From assembly GCA_023229525.1 (NCBI GenBank), contig JALNZC010000075.1:1-10673 (forward strand): 10,673 nt of DNA. Reading direction: 5' to 3'. The stretch's first letter is position 1. Every line of letters begins with the position of its first letter. Made by a program: the position numbers and the translations under genes. Below the pieces are notes generated by a model that was not told the origin of the DNA, did no database searches, and saw nothing but the letters and a program-made list of their open reading frames with translations. Shown here in pieces: positions 7,062 through 10,673 of the stretch. Source of the DNA: Bacteroidales bacterium (GTDB taxonomy: Bacteria; Bacteroidota; Bacteroidia; Bacteroidales; FEN-979).

Positions 7062-8627
7062 TTAATTATTCTTTTGAATATCTAAAACCAGTTTGATAAT
7101 TGTTCCATTAGTTTTTTCACTTGTTATGTCAATGGTTCCCCCCATGTCCTTGATTATCTGATGACAAATTGATAATCCGAGACCGGTCCCTTTGCCTTCA
7201 TCCTTAGTGGTATAGAACGGAAGCATGATATTGTTGATATCGACATTACTAATCCCAATGCCATTGTCAGTAACTTCAACGATCAGTTTTTGATTCTCCT
7301 GATATGTTCTGATACCAATGATCATATCAAAAATTTCTTCATGTTTGCTTTTCTTTTCCAACACCGCATCCTTTGCATTGGTCAACAGGTTAAGAATAAC
7401 CTGCTCAAATTTATTGGTATTGCCAAATAACCTGGGAATTTGTTTTTCGAGTTGAAGAATAAGGTTGATTCCAAGATATTTGAACTGTTGCGTTATCATC
7501 GAAGATGCATTTTCGATACTTGAATTGATATCGAATGCTGTCAATACATAATCGTCATTGTTTCTTGAAAAAGACCTGACATGATCGATGATATTTCTGA
7601 TCCGAGCTATATTTTCGAAAATTTTGTTTGATTTATTTTTAATGAATTCAAGGTCGATCGTTTCGGTTTTGGCAGATTCAAAGAGTATTTTATCCATTAC
7701 CATAGAAATGATATTTAACGGCTGGTTGATCTCATGGGCTATGCCTGATGCCATTTCTCCAAGGGTGGACAAACGGTCGGCGTTGATCTGTTTTGTCTCC
7801 ATTTTTTTACGTTGGGAAATATCTCGGATGATGATCATGAATGATAGGGGCGCCCCATCCAGTCCCTGTATTAAAGTAGCACTTATTTCACCCAAAAAAA
7901 AAGATTGATTTTGCTTTTTAATTTTTATCTCAATATTTTGTATAAGTCCTTCATTCATTGTCTTTTCAACTATTTTTTGCATCGTATTCTTTTCACTTGA
8001 TGGAATGAACCGGAAAAGATTTTTACCCACCAGTTCATCATTGGTAATGGCACCAAATAGCTCAAGGCCTATTTCGGAAATATCTGTAATTATTCCTTTA
8101 AGATCAGTAAGAACAATACCATCGGGAGAAGCATTTAACAATGTTCGGTATTTTGCTTCACTCTTTAACAGAATGACATTGGTATCCGCTAATTCGGCAA
8201 TAGATTTTTTCAGTCGTGTTTCATTCAGGATAATTGATTGTCGCTGTTTGAAAAGATCAAGAAAAATGTTGACTTTACATTGTAAAATATGCTGATTGAC
8301 TGGTTTAAAAATGAAATCGATTGCTCCGGAGCCAAAGCCTTCGAAAACTTGTTTTTCAATAACATGCCTCGCTGTAAGAAAAATGATCGGCACCTTCACA
8401 TCCGATCTTTCCTCATTAATTTTCAACGCCAGTTCAAAGCCGTTCATTCCGGGAATACAAACGTCGATGACGGCAAGGGCAAGTTCAATTCCCTTGATCT
8501 TCTCCAATGTCTCAGAACCGGATAGCGTGTGGATCAGGTTAACTTTGCTTTTCATTAAGACGCATTCAAGGAAGGATAAATTTTCTTGAGCGTCGTCAAC
8601 GATGAGGATGGATGATATATGTTTCAC
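7062..8627 (-). CDS. Soluble hybrid histidine kinase (receiver-PAS-HisKA-HATPase)
   Basis: A 521-residue kinase with an unusual order: receiver first. Receiver (about 5-125) with Asp11/Asp12, phospho-acceptor Asp55 in LAVIDVCIPG and Lys108. A short coiled linker follows, then PAS (about 156-275). The HisKA helix carries phospho-acceptor His298 in GIAHEINQPLN. The ATPase domain has an N box with Asn417, the G1 box DNGIGI (454-459), PFYTTK (470-475) and the G2 box GKGTGLGLSI (478-487). No hydrophobic membrane segment is visible, so it should act in the cytosol and take its input either through the PAS domain or by phosphorylation of its own receiver from another kinase. The start is GTG at 8627: the same frame meets a TAA a few codons upstream, and no ATG lies between. 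It is the first gene of the operon with the NtrC-type activator. The signal is unknown. Confidence 0.94.
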   Translation of the reverse strand: MKHISSILIVDDAQENLSFLECVLMKSKVNLIHTLSGSETLEKIKGIELALAVIDVCIPGMNGFELALKINEERSDVKVPIIFLTARHVIEKQVFEGFGSGAIDFIFKPVNQHILQCKVNIFLDLFKQRQSIILNETRLKKSIAELADTNVILLKSEAKYRTLLNASPDGIVLTDLKGIITDISEIGLELFGAITNDELVGKNLFRFIPSSEKNTMQKIVEKTMNEGLIQNIEIKIKKQNQSFFLGEISATLIQGLDGAPLSFMIIIRDISQRKKMETKQINADRLSTLGEMASGIAHEINQPLNIISMVMDKILFESAKTETIDLEFIKNKSNKIFENIARIRNIIDHVRSFSRNNDDYVLTAFDINSSIENASSMITQQFKYLGINLILQLEKQIPRLFGNTNKFEQVILNLLTNAKDAVLEKKSKHEEIFDMIIGIRTYQENQKLIVEVTDNGIGISNVDINNIMLPFYTTKDEGKGTGLGLSICHQIIKDMGGTIDITSEKTNGTIIKLVLDIQKNN

Positions 8628-8777
8628 CGGTATGATCCAGGTTTAAGCTGAAACGTCGATACCCAAAATAGGGAATTGACTAATATTGCTTTTATTGATG
8701 TTCTTCATTTAACAGTCTTGAGGTTTATCTTCCAGGTGTTTAAATGATAAAATATATATCTGAATGACTATTTTATA

Positions 8778-8798
8778 ATTCCCTCACTTAAGGGGAAT
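8778..8798. promoter_or_regulatory. Imperfect palindrome upstream of the kinase operon
   Basis: ATTCCC (8778-8783) pairs with GGGAAT (8793-8798). With one bulged G the stem extends to 7 bp around a 6-nt loop. It lies about 150 bp upstream of the kinase start. No T tract follows on either strand, so an operator or RNA hairpin is more likely than a terminator. Function is a guess. Confidence 0.3.
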
Positions 8799-8891
8799 GT
8801 GGTTTAATTGTGATACCGATGAGGATACGATTATAAACATTAAATTACCTAGCAATAATAATATAATTATTAACCATTGTCAAGGGATTAT

Positions 8892-8921
8892 AACCGTAAA
8901 ATTTTTTACGGTTTTCCGTAA
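8892..8921. promoter_or_regulatory. Alternating palindromes CCGTAA / TTACGG / CCGTAA
   Basis: Three half-sites alternate: CCGTAA (8894-8899), TTACGG (8906-8911), CCGTAA (8916-8921). The first pair extends to a perfect 8-bp stem (AACCGTAA with TTACGGTT, 6-nt gap). The second pair is a perfect 6-bp palindrome with a TTTT centre. The middle site can pair with either neighbour but not both. The cluster is about 270-295 bp upstream of the kinase GTG, a distance seen for enhancer sites of sigma-54 activators. Use as an operator or enhancer is inference. Confidence 0.4.
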
Positions 8922-9238
8922 TTCGTAAGGGAAAGTGTTTAAAAATTGAAGTTATAATTCCTGCTGGCTGACTCCGTTGCAAGCAACAAAGAATTTGCCT
9001 GCATGGATTCTAATGTGGATTTTGTCTGAACAGCGCTTAGTAAACCAACTCACCATTGGTTCTTGTATAGAAACATTTACGGATTCCATAAAGCCTTTTT
9101 TTGATGGATGGATTGGATCGGTTCATTTCTGTAACGAGCCTCTTAACGCTTATCCCAACCGCAAGTTCGTATATGATATTTTTATTATAATGGTGTGAGT
9201 TGATTACCGTACTTAAGATATTGATATGAAATAAACAT

Positions 9239-9283
9239 AAGGTCAAATTTGAATAAGCTATAAGCCCTTCGACCTTGTTTTTT
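9239..9283. terminator. Hairpin past the secreted-protein gene, possible terminator
   Basis: AAGGTC (9239-9244) pairs with GACCTT (9271-9276) around a long 26-nt loop. On the plus strand six T follow (9278-9283). On the minus strand, after the stop of the secreted-protein gene, the hairpin is followed by a looser T-rich stretch. The only known gene it could end is on the minus strand. The long loop makes this weak. Confidence 0.3.
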
Positions 9284-9295
9284 ATACTCATAATC

Positions 9296-10673
9296 TCACC
9301 TTTTCACCACTTTCCCAAAATAATCACTTCCCCCGTATTTATAGAAATAAACTCCCGGTATAATTCCCTCCATATTCCAAACCGTTTTGTTCCCGCGCAT
9401 TTCAAGTGTTTCAACCAACTCCCCGAAGACATTCATGATTTGGATATAATCTTGTTTTTGCTGGGTAATTTGTGTCCCGTTGCGCTCAAAAACCACATAA
9501 TCTCTTGCCGGATTGGGATATACCTTTAATACTTTTTGTCCTGGCTGAGTCTCTTCAATATTTACGGTAGTATCAGAAACCTGGAATACCCAGTAATCAT
9601 AATATGGAGTATTCGGCGCGCAGGTAACATCGAACGATACCAAATTCGCTGTACCCGAAAGAACATACTTATTATCACTTTTCTTAACCACCCCGAAATC
9701 CAGCATTTCATCCGATAGCCCTCCAAAACACTGCTGCCATACCAACTCCCCTTCACCGGAAATTTTAAACATCCAGATATCATACCGATCATTAATTGAA
9801 TGATTCCCTACCACATCCCCATCTAGCGATTTTACTTCTCCGACAACAACAAATCCACCATCTTCCGTCTGGAAAATCCGGCTCGCAAATTCGTGTGAAG
9901 AGCCTCCAAAACATTTTTGCCAGATAATATTGCCGGTAAAATCGGTTCTTACAACCCATATATCATTACCTCCGTGCCACCCTGATCCTGTAAGGTCCCC
10001 GTCGCCTGCGGTTGCATAAGCTATTAAAACATATCCATCCCCTGTTTCCAATAATCCTGTAACACCCTCATTTCCACTCCCTCCGTAACATTGTTGCCAT
10101 TCAATATTCCGGTTCGAATCCAATTTCATTAAAATGGCCTCTGACATATAATTATAAGGTTCACAGGTTAAATTACCTCCTGCTTCGATGCGTGAACTAC
10201 CACCTATAAGATATCCTCTGTCATCTGTTTGAATAATAGCCCCTCCGACATCTATCCATGATGTGCCAATGGTAAAGTCCCAGGCAGTTCCACCATCACT
10301 GTTCAGTTTTATCATCCACATATCAACATAACCGAAATAATTGCTTATATCCCCTCCACCAGCATTTATTGTACCAAAAGCGATTATACCGCCATCAAAT
10401 GTAATTGTCCCTGTCCTCAATCCATCCGTTGCTGGTCCCCCAATAATCCTTTCCCAGATTATTCCGCCAATACTATCTATTTTTATTATCCAATAGTCCG
10501 AGGAGTTTGGATATGGATCGTTTGAAATATCACCGTCAGCAGAATAAGAACCACCAACAATAAAATATGAACCTCCGATTGTTTCAAAAATTCTCATTGC
10601 ATAGTCACTGGATGACCCCCCATAACTTTTATCCCACAGTAATGTACCAACACTATCAATCTTAATTAACCAG
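9296..10673 (-). CDS. Secreted repeat protein with type IX secretion sorting domain, N-terminus outside window
   Basis: The frame is open from the right edge to the stop at 9296 (458 visible residues). A methionine codon at 10597 is internal, because the repeat pattern continues unbroken upstream of it. Six repeats of about 60 residues begin at visible residues 1, 61, 119, 180, 239 and 300, and a seventh begins at 361. Each has the plan W-hydrophobic-K-x-D/S..G...W, then a GGS-like turn, then hydrophobic strands with GDI or GDL. The last 79 residues (KVLKVYPNP, about 380, to GKVVKR) form a type IX sorting domain, with the typical MNVFGELV and GVYFYK blocks. The protein should cross the inner membrane by a signal peptide (not visible here), cross the outer membrane by the type IX system, and be attached to the surface or released. 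The 60-residue repeats may form a beta-propeller. The role is unknown. Confidence 0.9.
   Translation of the reverse strand, partial: WLIKIDSVGTLLWDKSYGGSSSDYAMRIFETIGGSYFIVGGSYSADGDISNDPYPNSSDYWIIKIDSIGGIIWERIIGGPATDGLRTGTITFDGGIIAFGTINAGGGDISNYFGYVDMWMIKLNSDGGTAWDFTIGTSWIDVGGAIIQTDDRGYLIGGSSRIEAGGNLTCEPYNYMSEAILMKLDSNRNIEWQQCYGGSGNEGVTGLLETGDGYVLIAYATAGDGDLTGSGWHGGNDIWVVRTDFTGNIIWQKCFGGSSHEFASRIFQTEDGGFVVVGEVKSLDGDVVGNHSINDRYDIWMFKISGEGELVWQQCFGGLSDEMLDFGVVKKSDNKYVLSGTANLVSFDVTCAPNTPYYDYWVFQVSDTTVNIEETQPGQKVLKVYPNPARDYVVFERNGTQITQQKQDYIQIMNVFGELVETLEMRGNKTVWNMEGIIPGVYFYKYGGSDYFGKVVKR

Larger units (their letters stand above)
8628..9295. other. 668-bp intergenic region without a supported gene
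   Basis: This region separates the start of the kinase gene from the stop of the secreted protein gene. Both are on the minus strand, so it holds the promoter of the kinase operon. I found neither a clean TAnnTTTG element nor a sigma-54 type GG-N10-GC element before the GTG. The left half is AT-rich with palindromes (listed separately). The right half (about 8950-9290) is richer in GC and contains short overlapping minus-strand frames: 9037-9291 (84 residues from an ATG) and, in a different frame, 8952-9089 (45 residues from an ATG). Neither resembles a family I know. They may be chance, a frameshifted gene relic or part of an interspersed repeat. Confidence 0.5.

Noticed and set aside
8628..8890. 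Sigma-54 promoter before the kinase gene
   Set aside because: I looked for GG-N10-GC on the minus strand and found no acceptable match.
9037..9291. An 84-residue minus-strand gene
   Set aside because: No recognisable motif or family, no convincing promoter, and a competing frame overlaps it; I describe it within the intergenic region instead of calling it a gene.
10595..10597. ATG as the start of the secreted repeat protein
   Set aside because: The same frame continues upstream to the window edge with another copy of the repeat motif, so the methionine is internal.

Overview
The window looks like a chromosomal segment of a member of the phylum Bacteroidota. Four signs agree. The protein at the right edge ends in a type IX secretion sorting domain. 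The tRNA promoter matches the Bacteroidota consensus (TTTG, 19 bp, TAnnTTTG). None of the five gene starts that can be read has a Shine-Dalgarno sequence. The topoisomerase subunit has the form typical of this phylum. I cannot name a genus.

Layout, left to right. (1) Positions 1-2820, minus strand: parC (topoisomerase IV subunit A), 940 codons open to the left edge, so its C-terminus is missing. It is absent from simple start-to-stop ORF lists because it has no stop inside the window. (2) Positions 2821-2977: a short spacer with two unrelated arrays of 7-bp tandem repeats, one against the parC start and one running into the stop codon of the next gene. (3) Positions 2978-3526, minus: a small isochorismatase-like hydrolase. 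(4) Positions 3642-3824, plus: a complete tRNA-Arg(TCT) unit with promoter, tRNA with encoded CCA, and terminator. (5) Positions 4026-5492, plus: an AT-rich ArnT/PMT-like membrane glycosyltransferase. (6) About 5529-5684, minus: a previously hidden remnant of a second, diverged glycosyltransferase, lying antisense in the gap and overlapping the 3' end of the next gene. (7) Positions 5662-8627, minus: a two-gene operon for a soluble receiver-PAS-histidine kinase and an NtrC-family sigma-54 activator, 2 bp apart. (8) Positions 8628-9295: a 668-bp spacer with several palindromes and no gene I can support. (9) Positions 9296-10673, minus: the C-terminal part of a secreted repeat protein with six 60-residue repeats and a type IX sorting domain; its N-terminus lies beyond the right edge.

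How the parts work together: the kinase and the activator form one phosphorelay expected to switch on sigma-54 promoters, with target genes unknown. The other genes are functionally independent (DNA topology, small-molecule hydrolysis, translation, lipid-linked glycosyl transfer, surface or secreted protein).

The most notable observation is the glycosyltransferase remnant. Its first codons overlap, in another frame, the last six codons and stop of the sigma-54 activator. This suggests that a rearrangement replaced the original gene end. I see no CRISPR array, insertion sequence, phage module or defence system, and I do not claim a new biological system here.
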